This document shows, piece after piece, positions 32,596 to 41,196 of a stretch of DNA of 64,000 bases (the first letter of the stretch is position 1; each line of letters starts with the position of its first letter). Location: contig NZ_BBYJ01000017.1 of assembly GCF_001528665.1 (NCBI RefSeq), positions 224,828 through 288,827 of the forward strand, read 5' to 3'. A program made the translations under genes and the position numbers. This stretch comes from Microtetraspora malaysiensis. GTDB taxonomy: Bacteria > Actinomycetota > Actinomycetes > Streptosporangiales > Streptosporangiaceae. The notes under the pieces were generated by a model. That model saw only the letters and a list, made by a program, of their open reading frames with translations. It was not told where the DNA came from and searched no databases.

Positions 32596-33540
32596 TCAAG
32601 ACGCTGATTCGGCCCTCGCCCGACGGGCGTCCCGGCGCTCCTCGAAGCGGGTCGCGGCCACTTCGAGCTTGGCGAGGAAAGCCGCCAACTCCTCGCGGGC
32701 CTGCTCCCCCTCCGCGTCGAGGCCTTCGATGTCGAAGGGCTTCCACTGTCGCAGCACCGGCGTCAGAACCTCGTCACAATGCTGGCGCAGGTCGTAGATG
32801 CCCGCCATGGCGATCATGACCGACTTGCGGGCGAAGCCCTCCATGCCCTGGCCCGGCATCTGGAACGAGGTCACGACATCGGTGACGGCTCGCATGGTCT
32901 GCGACGGGGCCAGCTCGAACGCGGCGGCAAGGAGGTTCCGGTAGAAGAGCATATGGAGGTTCTCGTCAGCGGCGACCTTCGAGAGCAACCTCTCGCAGAG
33001 AGGGTCTCCCGACGCCTTCCCGGTGTTCCGGTGGGCGACGCGGGTGGCCAGCTCCTGGAACGAGACGTATGCCAACTGCCGGAGCATGCCGTCGTACTCC
33101 GTGGCGAAGCCGCTTTGCATGTGGGTCATCCTGGCCCGCTCCAGAGCGACCGGGTCGACGGCCCGGGAGACGAGGAGGTAATCGCGGATGGCGATCCCGT
33201 GCCGGCCCTCCTCCGCTGTCCACCGGTGCACCCAGGTGCCCCAAGCACCGTCCCTGCCGAATGTCGTGGCGATCTCGTGGTGGTAGCTCGGCAGGTTGTC
33301 CTCGGTCAAGAGGTTGACGATGAGCGAAACACGGGCGGGCTCGGGAATCGAGGTGTCCTCCGGCGACCAGGCCTCGCCCTGCAGGACCCCGTCGAACGTC
33401 CGGCCCTCGCTCCACGGGATGTATTCGTGAGGGAACCACTCTTTGGCCACCGCGAGGTGGCGGTCCAGCTCTCGCCCGACCACGGGTTCGAGCTCTACGA
33501 GAAGCTCCGTCTGGGTGAGCGGGCGAGATGCGATCGGCAT
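32596..33540 (-). CDS. Acyl-ACP desaturase
   Basis: This 314-residue soluble diiron desaturase introduces a double bond in acyl-ACP or acyl-CoA chains. Carboxylate-bridged iron ligands are visible in LLTEDNLPSYHHEI, WTAEEGRHG and KVAADENLHMLFYRN, the expected ExxH pattern. The length fits actinobacterial DesA-like proteins. The ATG at 33540 has GGAGG 6 nt upstream. A perfect 22-bp palindrome lies 30 bp before the start, so transcription is probably controlled by a TetR/FadR-type repressor sensing acyl chains. Confidence 0.9.
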   Translation of the reverse strand: MPIASRPLTQTELLVELEPVVGRELDRHLAVAKEWFPHEYIPWSEGRTFDGVLQGEAWSPEDTSIPEPARVSLIVNLLTEDNLPSYHHEIATTFGRDGAWGTWVHRWTAEEGRHGIAIRDYLLVSRAVDPVALERARMTHMQSGFATEYDGMLRQLAYVSFQELATRVAHRNTGKASGDPLCERLLSKVAADENLHMLFYRNLLAAAFELAPSQTMRAVTDVVTSFQMPGQGMEGFARKSVMIAMAGIYDLRQHCDEVLTPVLRQWKPFDIEGLDAEGEQAREELAAFLAKLEVAATRFEERRDARRARAESAS

Positions 33541-33569
33541 GTAGGGCCTCCGGGTCTGCAACCTAAACG

Positions 33570-33591
33570 TGACCTACGCTAGCGTAGGTCA
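33570..33591. promoter_or_regulatory. Perfect 22-bp palindromic operator
   Basis: The half-site TGACCTACGCT is followed immediately by its exact complement AGCGTAGGTCA. It is centred about 41 bp before the desaturase start codon. A palindrome of this length in a promoter position is a strong sign of a TetR-family operator. No regulator gene is adjacent. Confidence 0.82.
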
Positions 33592-33787
33592 GCGGGCCGA
33601 TCGCCTGTCGACGGGCCACCGCGACCGTCCGGAAGACGAGCGGATGTCCCGCAGGAGTTCCATCGTGCCGGTCCTCGACGCGGCCCAGGTGGGCATCCCC
33701 GCGACGCCCGCGTATAGCGGGATCTCGGCGCCGCGGAAGATCGGAGCGGCGACCTCGGCCGCTGAAGATCGTGCGTCCACATGACGA

Positions 33788-33817
33788 AGCCCCGGACTTC
33801 GTGAGAAGCCCGGGGCT
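33788..33817 (-). terminator. Hairpin after cold-shock gene
   Basis: AGCCCCGG (33788-33795) pairs with CCGGGGCT (33810-33817) around a 14-nt loop containing a further CTTC/GAAG pairing. It lies 55 bp after the cspA-like stop codon. It has no clear T-run. Confidence 0.65.
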
Positions 33818-33872
33818 GAATGCCGTCGGACGACGGGCCACTCTCAGTGGCCCGGCATCAGCGGTGCGCTGC

Positions 33873-34076
33873 TTAGAGCGGGCGGACGTGCTCGGCCTGC
33901 GGGCCCTTGGCGCCCTGGCCCGCGGTGTACTCAACCCGCTGGTTCTCCTCCAGCGAACGGTAGCCGCCGGCGTCGATGGCCGAGTAGTGGACGAAGACGT
34001 CCGGGGTGCCGTCGTCGGGGGCGATGAAGCCAAAGCCCTTCTCGGCGTTGAACCACTTGACGGTTCCCTGAGCCAT
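33873..34076 (-). CDS. Cold-shock protein, CspA family
   Basis: This 67-residue single-domain CSD protein begins [20 protein letters not shown] and contains the RNA-binding RNP1 (KGFGFI) and RNP2 (VFVHYS) motifs. It binds single-stranded nucleic acid and melts RNA structure. The length is standard. The ATG at 34076 has AAGGAGAAGG upstream. The 340 bp before it contain no other gene and probably include the long, structured leader typical of cold-shock genes. Confidence 0.95.
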   Translation of the reverse strand: MAQGTVKWFNAEKGFGFIAPDDGTPDVFVHYSAIDAGGYRSLEENQRVEYTAGQGAKGPQAEHVRPL

Positions 34077-34415
34077 GATTCCTTCTCCTTGATGAGACGA
34101 TCTTGAGAGCCACGAATGTGATCCTCGGGCTGCTGCGACCGACCGCCTTGGGAAAGCCTCGGCTTCGTACGGTAACGCCCGCTGTCATAACTCCGCAGGC
34201 ACTCTACGCATGCTGGGACTTCGACACAACCTGTGCTTGCGACACTACACGCCACAATGCGGTTCTGGCGCCAACTCTCGCGAAACCTTGTCGACATCTT
34301 CGTGAACCGGGAGGCGATCGTCCGGCTTGTCGGTGCGGTGCCGGCAGCGCACCTTCTCAAACACCGCTTCCCCCCGGGCGTGCCGCGCACTGCCTCAGCG
34401 TGCGGATTCGGCGGG
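34077..34415 (-). promoter_or_regulatory. Cold-shock gene leader and upstream region
   Basis: No gene is visible here. The segment nearest the gene, to about 34210, is less GC-rich than its surroundings and is the likely 5' leader and promoter of the cold-shock gene. No specific -35/-10 pair or cold box could be assigned. The part near 34400 is the downstream end of the ABC permease gene. Confidence 0.4.
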
Positions 34416-35156
34416 TCAGGAGAAGCGCCTGCCCTCGTCACGGCGGTAGGCCCACACGGCCCCGGCCGCCAAGAGAACCGTCCAGACGGCCAGCATGATC
34501 AGCGACACCGCGTTCGGGCTGACGCCGGCGGTCGCCCACCAGATCAGCTCGGCCGCGCCCCTGGTGGGCACGTACGGCGAGACGGCCTGCACGAACTCCG
34601 GCAGGATCTGTGGCGGCAGCAGCAGCCCCCCGAGGATGGCCATCGGGAAGAACAGGAGCTGCGACACCGCCATCGCGGCCTTCGACGCCATCACGAAACC
34701 GACGAACAGCCCCATCAGCATGAATGGCACGACGCCCGTGACCAGCGCGCCGAGCCCCAGCAGCAGCCTGGCCGGCGTGATCGCCGCCACCGTGAACAGC
34801 GCGCCCACCACGAGTACGGGGATCACCGAGATCAGCATGACCGCGAGCGTCGACAGGATCCGCCCGGCGAAGCGCGGGAACGGGCCCGCGGGCAGTGTGC
34901 GCAGGTACGGGCTCCACGACCGCTCGCGGTCCTGCGAGACCGCGTTGCTGAGCCCGATCAGCGCGGCCGACATGGCGCCGAAGAACATCAGCGAGGCTGT
35001 CGCCGTCGTCGCTCCCTGCACGTCCTGGCCCGCGAACGGCACCACGAACGCCAGCATCGAGATGGCCGGGAACAACGAACTGGCCAGAAGCCCGATCGGC
35101 ACCCTGATCTGCTCGATCATGAGAAAGCGGGTATGGGCGAGGACCAGGTTAGACAT
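34416..35156 (-). CDS. ABC-2 type transporter permease
   Basis: This 246-residue permease has six hydrophobic segments (MIEQIRVPIGLLASSLFPAI, SLMFFGAMSAALIGLSNAV, and so on) and the ABC2_membrane pattern with LPAGPFPRFAGRILSTLAVM in the first loop. It partners with the ATPase whose stop codon overlaps its ATG by 8 nt. Such two-gene exporters move drugs, lipids or peptides. The ATG at 35156 begins MSNLVLAHTRFLM. It lies in a minus-strand operon with a DUF6069-like membrane protein upstream of the ATPase. Confidence 0.88.
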   Translation of the reverse strand: MSNLVLAHTRFLMIEQIRVPIGLLASSLFPAISMLAFVVPFAGQDVQGATTATASLMFFGAMSAALIGLSNAVSQDRERSWSPYLRTLPAGPFPRFAGRILSTLAVMLISVIPVLVVGALFTVAAITPARLLLGLGALVTGVVPFMLMGLFVGFVMASKAAMAVSQLLFFPMAILGGLLLPPQILPEFVQAVSPYVPTRGAAELIWWATAGVSPNAVSLIMLAVWTVLLAAGAVWAYRRDEGRRFS

Positions 35157-36030
35157 TCGCGGACTCCTTCGAAGTGATGGCGAGGAAGGCCTCTTCCAGA
35201 GTGGCCGGTCTGATCTCCAGGCCGGAGAACGGCACGCGGCTGCGCACCAGCTCCACGACCAGCCGGTCGGGGTCGGTGGTGACCAGGTCGATCCGGCCGT
35301 CCGCACGTTCGGAGCCGAGCACGCCGGGCAGCTCGGGCAGGTCCTCGGCGACGAGGGAGACGCGCCGCGCGCCCACCATGCCGCGTACGGCCGGCACGGT
35401 GTCGTCGACCAGCACGCGGCCGTTGCCGACCACCACGACCCGCTGGGCCAGGGCCTCGATCTCCTCCAGGTAGTGGCTGGTGAGCAGCACGGTGCCGCCG
35501 TCCTCGTGGAAAGCCTTGATGCCGTCCCACAGCGCCCGCCTGGCCTCGACGTCCAGCCCGGTCGTGGGCTCGTCGAGGAACACCAGCCGCGGCCGGCCCG
35601 CGAACGCGAGTGCCACCGCCAGCCGCCGCCGCTGTCCGCCGGACAGCCCCCCGATCTGCCGCTTGACCAGGTCGCTGAGACCGAACCTGGCCAGCAGCTC
35701 CGCCCTGCCGACGGGCTCGGGGAAGTGCGCGGAGACGAAGTCGACGATCTCGCCCACGCGGAACGACTCAGGCAGCCCGGTCTCCTGCGGCGTCACACCG
35801 ATGCCGCGCCGTATGGCCGGGTCCAGCGGCGAGCCGCCGAACAGCTCCACCACGCCCGACGTCGGCCGGCGCAGTCCCGCGAAGAGGTTGATGAGGGTGG
35901 ACTTGCCCGCGCCGTTCGGGCCGAGCAGCCCGACCAGCTCGCCTGCCCTGATGTCGAGCGAGACGCGGTCGAGCGCGAGCACGTCTCCGTATCGGCGGGT
36001 GGCCTCGATCGCTCTGGCGAGGACCGTCAT
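35149..36030 (-). CDS. ABC transporter ATP-binding protein
   Basis: This 293-residue ATPase has Walker A GPNGAGKS at residues 37-44, Q-loop VTPQETGLPE, signature LSGGQRRRLAVAL, Walker B LVFLDEPTTGLD and switch His in LLTSHYLEE. The C-terminal 70 residues form the small domain of DrrA-like exporters. The ATG at 36030 (MTVLARAIEATRRYGD) has AGGAG 7 nt upstream; an in-frame start further up has no ribosome site. It drives the downstream-encoded permease. Confidence 0.92.
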   Translation of the reverse strand: MTVLARAIEATRRYGDVLALDRVSLDIRAGELVGLLGPNGAGKSTLINLFAGLRRPTSGVVELFGGSPLDPAIRRGIGVTPQETGLPESFRVGEIVDFVSAHFPEPVGRAELLARFGLSDLVKRQIGGLSGGQRRRLAVALAFAGRPRLVFLDEPTTGLDVEARRALWDGIKAFHEDGGTVLLTSHYLEEIEALAQRVVVVGNGRVLVDDTVPAVRGMVGARRVSLVAEDLPELPGVLGSERADGRIDLVTTDPDRLVVELVRSRVPFSGLEIRPATLEEAFLAITSKESANV

Positions 36031-36204
36031 GTCATGTCTCCTGTGTCGTCCCGCTGTTGTCCAACAAGGTGCGAATCGTTGTAGCCCTCGCGAAGGCCCG
36101 CAAATCGGGCGACTGTCCGCGGCCGGGTCCGGGCCGGTGCGGCCGGTGCGCACAGGGTGGAGATCGCGACACCACCCAGGTGATCAGGCATTCGCCGGGC
36201 ACGT

Positions 36205-36582
36205 TCATCGCCGGGGCAGCCCCAGAACGAGTGCGGCGCCGACGACCAGGTGCAACAGGAGCAGCACCAGCGTCGCGGCGATACCGACGGCGTTGCCGAC
36301 CGGGCCGAACAGGGACAGGGCGAGTACGATCAGGGCGATGATCGTCCAGGTCCGGCCGGGCTGGGACGCGAACCGCTCCAGAACGGCCAGCAGTCCCCAG
36401 CCCGCCAGCCCGGCCAGCAGGCTCGTCACCACGACCAGCACCGGCCCCACCAGTTGCGTGCCGTCGCCCATCCGCGCGGTCAGCGTCGTTCCGGCCACCG
36501 GAACCGCCAGGGCCCAGACGGCCAGGGCGGCCGCGGGTGCGCCGATCACGGTGAGCAGGAGTCTTTTGACGGAAGTGTTCAT
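36205..36582 (-). CDS. DUF6069-like small membrane protein
   Basis: This 125-residue protein has four membrane segments (LLLTVIGAPAAALAVWALAV at the start, then VLVVVTSLLAGLAGWGLLAV, TIIALIVLALSLFGPVG and ATLVLLLLHLVVGAALVLGL). This is the layout of the actinobacterial DUF6069 family, whose role is unknown. It precedes the ABC ATPase by 174 bp on the same strand and is divergent from a histidine kinase gene, which suggests that all are controlled from the same intergenic region. Confidence 0.78.
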   Translation of the reverse strand: MNTSVKRLLLTVIGAPAAALAVWALAVPVAGTTLTARMGDGTQLVGPVLVVVTSLLAGLAGWGLLAVLERFASQPGRTWTIIALIVLALSLFGPVGNAVGIAATLVLLLLHLVVGAALVLGLPRR

Positions 36583-36671
36583 GCCGGTCAGCTTCGCCCG
36601 CCGGCCCGGTCTGCCACATCGGGCGCGCGGTCGCGACCTGTCCTCCCCCTGTGGGGTACGGGTCCGACTTT

Positions 36672-36695
36672 GGTAGGTGATGGCTCCGCCCTACC
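36672..36695 (+). promoter_or_regulatory. Inverted repeat before histidine kinase
   Basis: GGTAGG (36672-36677) and CCTACC (36690-36695) form an inverted repeat over a 12-nt spacer, 18 bp before the kinase ATG. It is a plausible binding site for the cognate NarL-type regulator or a short leader hairpin. Confidence 0.45.
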
Positions 36696-36713
36696 TCCGC
36701 CTAGCCTGGGCCG

Positions 36714-37844
36714 ATGAGGAAGATCCAACCCCCGTACGTGGTCGCGGTCGTCGGCGTGCTCCTCGGGATGGGCGCGCTGACCGCGGTGTCGCTGTGGGCC
36801 CAGGCCGGCCACCCCACCTGGGGGCTGGACGTCGCGGTCGCGGTGGCGAGCCTGGCCGCCGCGGTCGCCCAGCTGTGGTGGCCGACCTCCGGGGCCCTGG
36901 TCGCCACCCTCCTGGCCACGCTCTCCCCGGTGGCCACGCCGGCGGCATCGATGGGGGCGCTGCAGGTGGCCCAGCGCAGGCGCTTCCCGGTCGCGGCGGC
37001 GATGGCCGCCGCAGGCATGGCGGCACACGTGGTCCAGGGGCTGTGGCGACCTAACTCCGGCATCTCCCTCGGCTGGTGGCTGCTGCTGATCTGCGCCGCC
37101 TACGGCGCGCTCATCGGCTGGGGCGCGCTGGCCCGCTCCCGCCGCGCCCTGCTCATCTCTCTGCACGAACGCGCCCGCCGCGCCGAGGCCGAGCAGGGCA
37201 GGCAGGTCGCCGAGGCCCGCATGGCCGAACGCCGCCGACTCGCCAGTGAGATGCACGACGTGTTGGCCCACCGCCTGTCTCTGGTGGCCACGCACGCCGG
37301 GGCGCTGGAATACCGCCCCGACTCCTCTCCCGACAAGATCGCCCGCGCCGCCGGAGTGGTCCGCGCCGGTGTGCACCAGGCGCTGGAGGAGCTGCGCGAG
37401 GTGATCAACCTGCTGCACGAGCAGGACGACCAACCGGACGGGCTCGAACCCCGGCCGGGCCTGGCCGACCTGCCCGGCCTGATCGCCGACGCGCGGCAGG
37501 CGGGCCAGTCGGTAGGGCTGCGCGAGGAGGTCACCGAAGTCGACGCCCTGCCGGCGGCCGTGTCCTGGACCGCGTACCGCGTCGTACAGGAGGGGCTGAC
37601 CAACGCCCGCAAGCACGCCCCGGGCCGGCAGGTCGAGGTGCTGCTGCGCGGCGCTCCCGGCATGTCCTTGCTGATCGACGTCCGCAACCCGCTGCCCCCG
37701 TCCGGTACGGCCCCCCTCGTGCCGGGCAGCGGGCTGGGCCTGGTCGGGCTCACCGAGCGGGTACGGCTGGCCGGCGGGCAACTGGATCATCACAGCACCG
37801 AAGGAGAGTTCCGGCTTCAGGCCCGGATACCATGGCCGGCGTGA
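36714..37844 (+). CDS. Sensor histidine kinase, NarL-pair type
   Basis: This 376-residue kinase has four to five membrane helices in residues 1-140, a HisKA_3 box near residue 180 (MAERRRLASEMHDVLAHRLS) and an HATPase_c domain (VVQEGLTNARKHAPGRQ then GSGLGLVGLTERVRLAGG). It phosphorylates the regulator encoded next, whose start overlaps its end by 13 nt. It is divergent from the DUF6069-like/ABC exporter operon, the likely target of the pair. Confidence 0.92.
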   Translation: MRKIQPPYVVAVVGVLLGMGALTAVSLWAQAGHPTWGLDVAVAVASLAAAVAQLWWPTSGALVATLLATLSPVATPAASMGALQVAQRRRFPVAAAMAAAGMAAHVVQGLWRPNSGISLGWWLLLICAAYGALIGWGALARSRRALLISLHERARRAEAEQGRQVAEARMAERRRLASEMHDVLAHRLSLVATHAGALEYRPDSSPDKIARAAGVVRAGVHQALEELREVINLLHEQDDQPDGLEPRPGLADLPGLIADARQAGQSVGLREEVTEVDALPAAVSWTAYRVVQEGLTNARKHAPGRQVEVLLRGAPGMSLLIDVRNPLPPSGTAPLVPGSGLGLVGLTERVRLAGGQLDHHSTEGEFRLQARIPWPA

Positions 37845-38485
37845 TCCGCGTGCTGCTGGTCGACGACGACGCCTTGGTGCGTGCCGGGCTGTCAATGATG
37901 CTTGACGGCGCCGCCGGCATCACCGTCGTCGCCGAGGCGGCCGACGGCCAGGAGGCCATCACCGCCACCGACGCCCACGCCCCCGACGTCGTCCTGATGG
38001 ACCTGCGCATGCCCCGCGTGGACGGCATCACCGCCACCCGCCGGCTACGTGCCCGCGCCCGGCCGCCGGAGGTGATCGTGCTGACCACGTTCGACACCGA
38101 CGAGAACGTCCTGCACGCGCTCCGCGCCGGTGCCGCCGGGTTCCTGCTCAAGGACACCTCGCCGCCCCAGATCGTGGAGGCGATCACCCGGGTGGCCGTG
38201 GGAGACCCGATCCTGTCCCCACGCATCACCCGGCGGTTGATGGACCGCACCGTCGCCCAGGCCGGGGCCTACGAGCGGGCCCGCGCCGCGCTGGCCGGCC
38301 TCACCCCGCGCGAGCACGAGGTGGCCCTGGCGATCGCCCGGGGCAGGACGAACGCCGACATCGCCACCGACCTTGCCATAGGCATCACGACGGTGAAGGC
38401 CCACGTCTCCAGCATCCTGATCAAGCTCGGCCTGGACAACCGCACCCAGATCGCGCTCCTCGCTCACGACGCAGGCCTCACCTGA
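37832..38485 (+). CDS. NarL/LuxR-family response regulator
   Basis: The 217-residue product has a receiver domain (DDD at 11-13, phosphoacceptor Asp57 in VVLMDLRMP, Thr-Thr switch VLTTFDTDE, Lys in GFLLKDTS) and a LuxR-type HTH (LTPREHEVALAIARGRTNAD then GITTVKAHVSSILIKLGL). Phosphorylation by the overlapping kinase should promote DNA binding. Its likely targets are its own operon and the divergent ABC exporter. The longer intergenic region after it carries a terminator. Confidence 0.93.
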   Translation: MAGVIRVLLVDDDALVRAGLSMMLDGAAGITVVAEAADGQEAITATDAHAPDVVLMDLRMPRVDGITATRRLRARARPPEVIVLTTFDTDENVLHALRAGAAGFLLKDTSPPQIVEAITRVAVGDPILSPRITRRLMDRTVAQAGAYERARAALAGLTPREHEVALAIARGRTNADIATDLAIGITTVKAHVSSILIKLGLDNRTQIALLAHDAGLT

Positions 38486-38510
38486 CCGGCGCCTGCCTGC
38501 GCTGGAATTG

Positions 38511-38534
38511 AACGACGGGATCCCCGTCGTTTTC
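38511..38534 (+). terminator. Rho-independent terminator
   Basis: AACGACGGG (38511-38519) pairs with CCCGTCGTT (38523-38531) around a very short loop and runs into TTTT. It lies 25 bp after the response regulator stop. Confidence 0.82.
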
Positions 38535-38664
38535 GTGGGCGTCCCGCCTCCAGCCAAGGGCTGGATACGACGTCACTCGGTGCCACAGCTGATCGGCCCT
38601 GTCACGCCTGGAAACGTCCGGACACCTTCCTTCATGTGACATTCCGCATAGAAGGGACGACCAC

Positions 38665-39216
38665 GTGGGCCCGCCAGACCCCAGGCGACGCTTCGAGGAG
38701 CTCTATACCGAGCAATACGCGGCTGTTTCCAGTTACGTCCGCCGGCGTGCCGACCATCCTGACGACATCGCCGACGTCATCGCCGAGACGTTCACGACCG
38801 CGTGGCGGCGGCTCGCCGACATACCCTCCGGCGACCGGGCCAGGCTCTGGCTGTACGGCGTGGCGAGGCGCACGCTGGCCAACCACCGTCGCGGCGAGTC
38901 CCGCAGGGCGGCCCTGACCGAACGCCTCCGTGAGGAACTCGCTGACTGGACCGACCCGCTGACGAGCCACGTGCCCGAGACGACGCGTGCGGCTTTCCTG
39001 CGGCTGTCCGCCGACGACAGGGAACTTCTGTCGCTCGTCGGCTGGGAGGGTCTCAGCAATGCCGAGATAGCGAAGGTCCTGGGGTGCTCGCGCATCGCCG
39101 TACGCCAGCGCCTGCACCGCGCTCGCAAGCGTCTGGCCGTCGAACTGGCCGTCGGCGACAGCGAACTCAACCGGTACGGCGCCCGCGCCGTCCATCTTGC
39201 CAAGGAGACCTTGTGA
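38665..39216 (+). CDS. ECF sigma factor
   Basis: This 183-residue ECF sigma factor has region 2 (LYTEQYAAVSSYVRRRADHP and DVIAETFTTAWRRLADIP) and region 4 (LRLSADDRELLSLVGWEGLS then CSRIAVRQRLHRARKRL). It uses a GTG start at 38665. Its stop overlaps the start of the next gene in a GTGA junction, so the two are translationally coupled. This organisation matches actinobacterial ECF groups whose partner is a membrane-anchored protein of the CU044_5270-like type. Confidence 0.88.
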   Translation: MGPPDPRRRFEELYTEQYAAVSSYVRRRADHPDDIADVIAETFTTAWRRLADIPSGDRARLWLYGVARRTLANHRRGESRRAALTERLREELADWTDPLTSHVPETTRAAFLRLSADDRELLSLVGWEGLSNAEIAKVLGCSRIAVRQRLHRARKRLAVELAVGDSELNRYGARAVHLAKETL

Positions 39217-40052
39217 ACACGCATGTCGACGACGTGGTCAGGTGTCTCGCCCCCGGCGCCGGCCCCGGCCTGACCGCGGGCGCCCGGGAGACGATGTACA
39301 AGATCATGGATGAGGAGCCGGCCCCCGCCGCCGTCCGCAGGAGACGGCGCCCGCTGCTCGCGTTGCCGATCGCCGCAGGAGTCCTCGCGGCGGCCCTGGC
39401 CGCCCCCGCCGTCTTCAGCCCCGCCCCCGCCTCGGCGCTGAGTATCAAGGCAGAAGGCGGCTACTACCTCATCGAAATCATGGACATGTTCGCCAAGCCG
39501 GAGGTGTACGAGAAGCAGCTGCGCGACGCCGGTCTCGACATCAAACTGCGGCTTCAGCCTGCCACGCCGAGCCTGGTCGCTTCCTCGCCGATCCTGGCCA
39601 CCAGGACCGGGAATCCGGCCAAGCTGGGTGGGATCGAGGTCATCGACCGCCCCGGGGAGTGCGGCAAACCGTTCGGCTGCCCCCTCGGCATAAAGGTCCG
39701 CAGGGACTTCACCGGGTCGGCCGAGGTAGTCCTCGGCCGCGAGGCCCGTCCCGGCGAGGAGTACGCGGCGTTCACCGGCTTCGACTCGCCAGGCGAGCCC
39801 ATGCACTGCGTGCCGTTCTACAACAAGTCCGTCAGCGAGGTGCGCGCCCTGCTGAAGGAACGCGGCCTGGACATTCAGGAGTTCGCGATAGACAGAGAAC
39901 CGGAGACCAAGGCTTCGGTACCCGACTCGATGCACGTCACCGGTGGATTCCTGCGGATGGTCGGCAAGGTGGCGCTCACGGTCAGCGACGCGGAGCTGCC
40001 CGCCAAGACGGTGCGGACGCTGAACGAGAAGAACGGCTGCGCGGGCGGCTGA
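39213..40052 (+). CDS. Membrane-anchored partner of ECF sigma factor
   Basis: The 279-residue product has a short cytoplasmic part, one membrane segment (about residues 48-70, LLALPIAAGVLAAALAAPAV) and an outer domain with Cys residues (RPGECGKPFGCPLG, EPMHCVPFYN, KNGCAGG) that may form disulfides. The GTG at 39213 has AAGGAG 5 nt upstream and overlaps the sigma stop. By position it may control the sigma factor, but the domain does not match zinc-binding anti-sigma factors. The outer domain is not recognised. Confidence 0.75.
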   Translation: MNTHVDDVVRCLAPGAGPGLTAGARETMYKIMDEEPAPAAVRRRRRPLLALPIAAGVLAAALAAPAVFSPAPASALSIKAEGGYYLIEIMDMFAKPEVYEKQLRDAGLDIKLRLQPATPSLVASSPILATRTGNPAKLGGIEVIDRPGECGKPFGCPLGIKVRRDFTGSAEVVLGREARPGEEYAAFTGFDSPGEPMHCVPFYNKSVSEVRALLKERGLDIQEFAIDREPETKASVPDSMHVTGGFLRMVGKVALTVSDAELPAKTVRTLNEKNGCAGG

Positions 40053-40175
40053 GCGGGCTTGGCAAGGCGTGGGCGGGCCTGTCGCGGGACCGGACGAGTG
40101 AGTCCGAGCTGATCAGTGGTTGTACGGCGAAGCGCCGGTCGAGGCCGTGGAAACACGGCACAGCCCCTCGGCGGC

Positions 40176-40193
40176 ATCAACCGATCGGTTGAT
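40176..40193. promoter_or_regulatory. Perfect 18-bp palindromic operator
   Basis: ATCAACCGATCGGTTGAT is a perfect palindrome, 80 bp before the ABC ATPase gene. Its AACCGATCGGTT core is the type of site bound by TetR-family repressors of exporters. No TetR gene is adjacent; those at 52.9 and 62.4 kb are candidates only in the weakest sense. Confidence 0.78.
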
Positions 40194-40272
40194 TTTCAGG
40201 TCAGCAGCATTCGTGGACGAGTATGGCCGGCAGATCGATTCGCCCCGGGCGCAGGCGAAAGATGCTTGAGCC

Positions 40273-41184
40273 ATGGCAGTCATCGAAGTCACAGACCTCC
40301 GCAAAAGGTACGCGGACCTGACAGTTCTGGACGGGGTGTCGTTCTCCGTGGAGGAGGGCGAGATCTTCGGCATCCTCGGGCCGAACGGCACCGGCAAGAC
40401 CACCACCGTGGAGTGCGTGGAGGGGCTGCGCCGGCCCGATGGCGGGTCGATCAAGGTGCTCGGGCTCGACCCGGTCAAGGACGGGCGCAAGTTGCGCGAG
40501 CAGATCGGGGTGCAGCTCCAGCACACGCAGTTGCCGGAGAACATCAAGGTGTGGGAGGCGCTCGACCTGTATGCCTCCTTTTATGCCAACCCGCGGAACT
40601 GGCGTGAGCTGCTGGAGGAGTGGGGGCTGGCGGACAAGCGCAATGCCCGTTTCGGGAAGTTGTCCGGCGGCCAGAAGCAGCGGCTGTTCATCGCGCTGGC
40701 GCTGGTGGGCAATCCGCGGGTGGCGTTCCTCGATGAGTTGACGGCGGGGCTCGACCCGCAGGCCCGCCGTACCACCTGGGAGCTGATCAAGCAGGTCCGG
40801 GCGAGCGGTGTGACGGTGGTGCTGGTCAGCCACTTCATGGACGAGGTGGAGGAGCTCTGCGACCGCGTCGCCGTCTTCGACCGCGGCACGATCGTCGCGA
40901 TCGACACCCCGGCCGGACTGGTCGACGGGATCGACGCCGAGCACCAGATGCGGTTCACGCTGATGGCGGGGGACATGGTCGAGCTGGGTGGGCTGCCCGG
41001 GGTGACCGGCGTGACCAGGACGGGAAACCGGGTGGTCGTCACGGGCAGGGGTGATTTCGCCACGGCGGTCACCGCCGAGCTCGCCCGCCACCACGTCCTG
41101 GTCAGCGATCTGCGCATCGACAAGCGCACCCTCGACGACGCCTTCGTCGCCCTGACCGGCCGTTCGTTCGACTCGACCCACTAA
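40273..41184 (+). CDS. ABC transporter ATP-binding protein
   Basis: This 303-residue ATPase has Walker A GPNGTGKTT (residues 36-44), Q-loop GVQLQHTQLPE, signature LSGGQKQRLFIAL, Walker B VAFLDELTAGLD (Leu-Thr in place of the usual Pro-Thr) and switch His in LVSHFMDE. It belongs to the DrrA/CcmA-like exporters. It begins an operon with a permease, a histidine kinase and a response regulator, all closely spaced. An 18-bp palindrome upstream suggests repressor control. It probably exports a small molecule or peptide. Confidence 0.92.
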   Translation: MAVIEVTDLRKRYADLTVLDGVSFSVEEGEIFGILGPNGTGKTTTVECVEGLRRPDGGSIKVLGLDPVKDGRKLREQIGVQLQHTQLPENIKVWEALDLYASFYANPRNWRELLEEWGLADKRNARFGKLSGGQKQRLFIALALVGNPRVAFLDELTAGLDPQARRTTWELIKQVRASGVTVVLVSHFMDEVEELCDRVAVFDRGTIVAIDTPAGLVDGIDAEHQMRFTLMAGDMVELGGLPGVTGVTRTGNRVVVTGRGDFATAVTAELARHHVLVSDLRIDKRTLDDAFVALTGRSFDSTH

Positions 41185-41196
41185 CGGAGAAGAACC

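Noticed and set aside
33589-33780. 63-codon minus-strand frame between desaturase and cold-shock genes
   Set aside because: Reads plausibly for a few residues (AEVAAPIFRGAEIPLYAG) but has no ribosome site, and overlaps an equally open frame.
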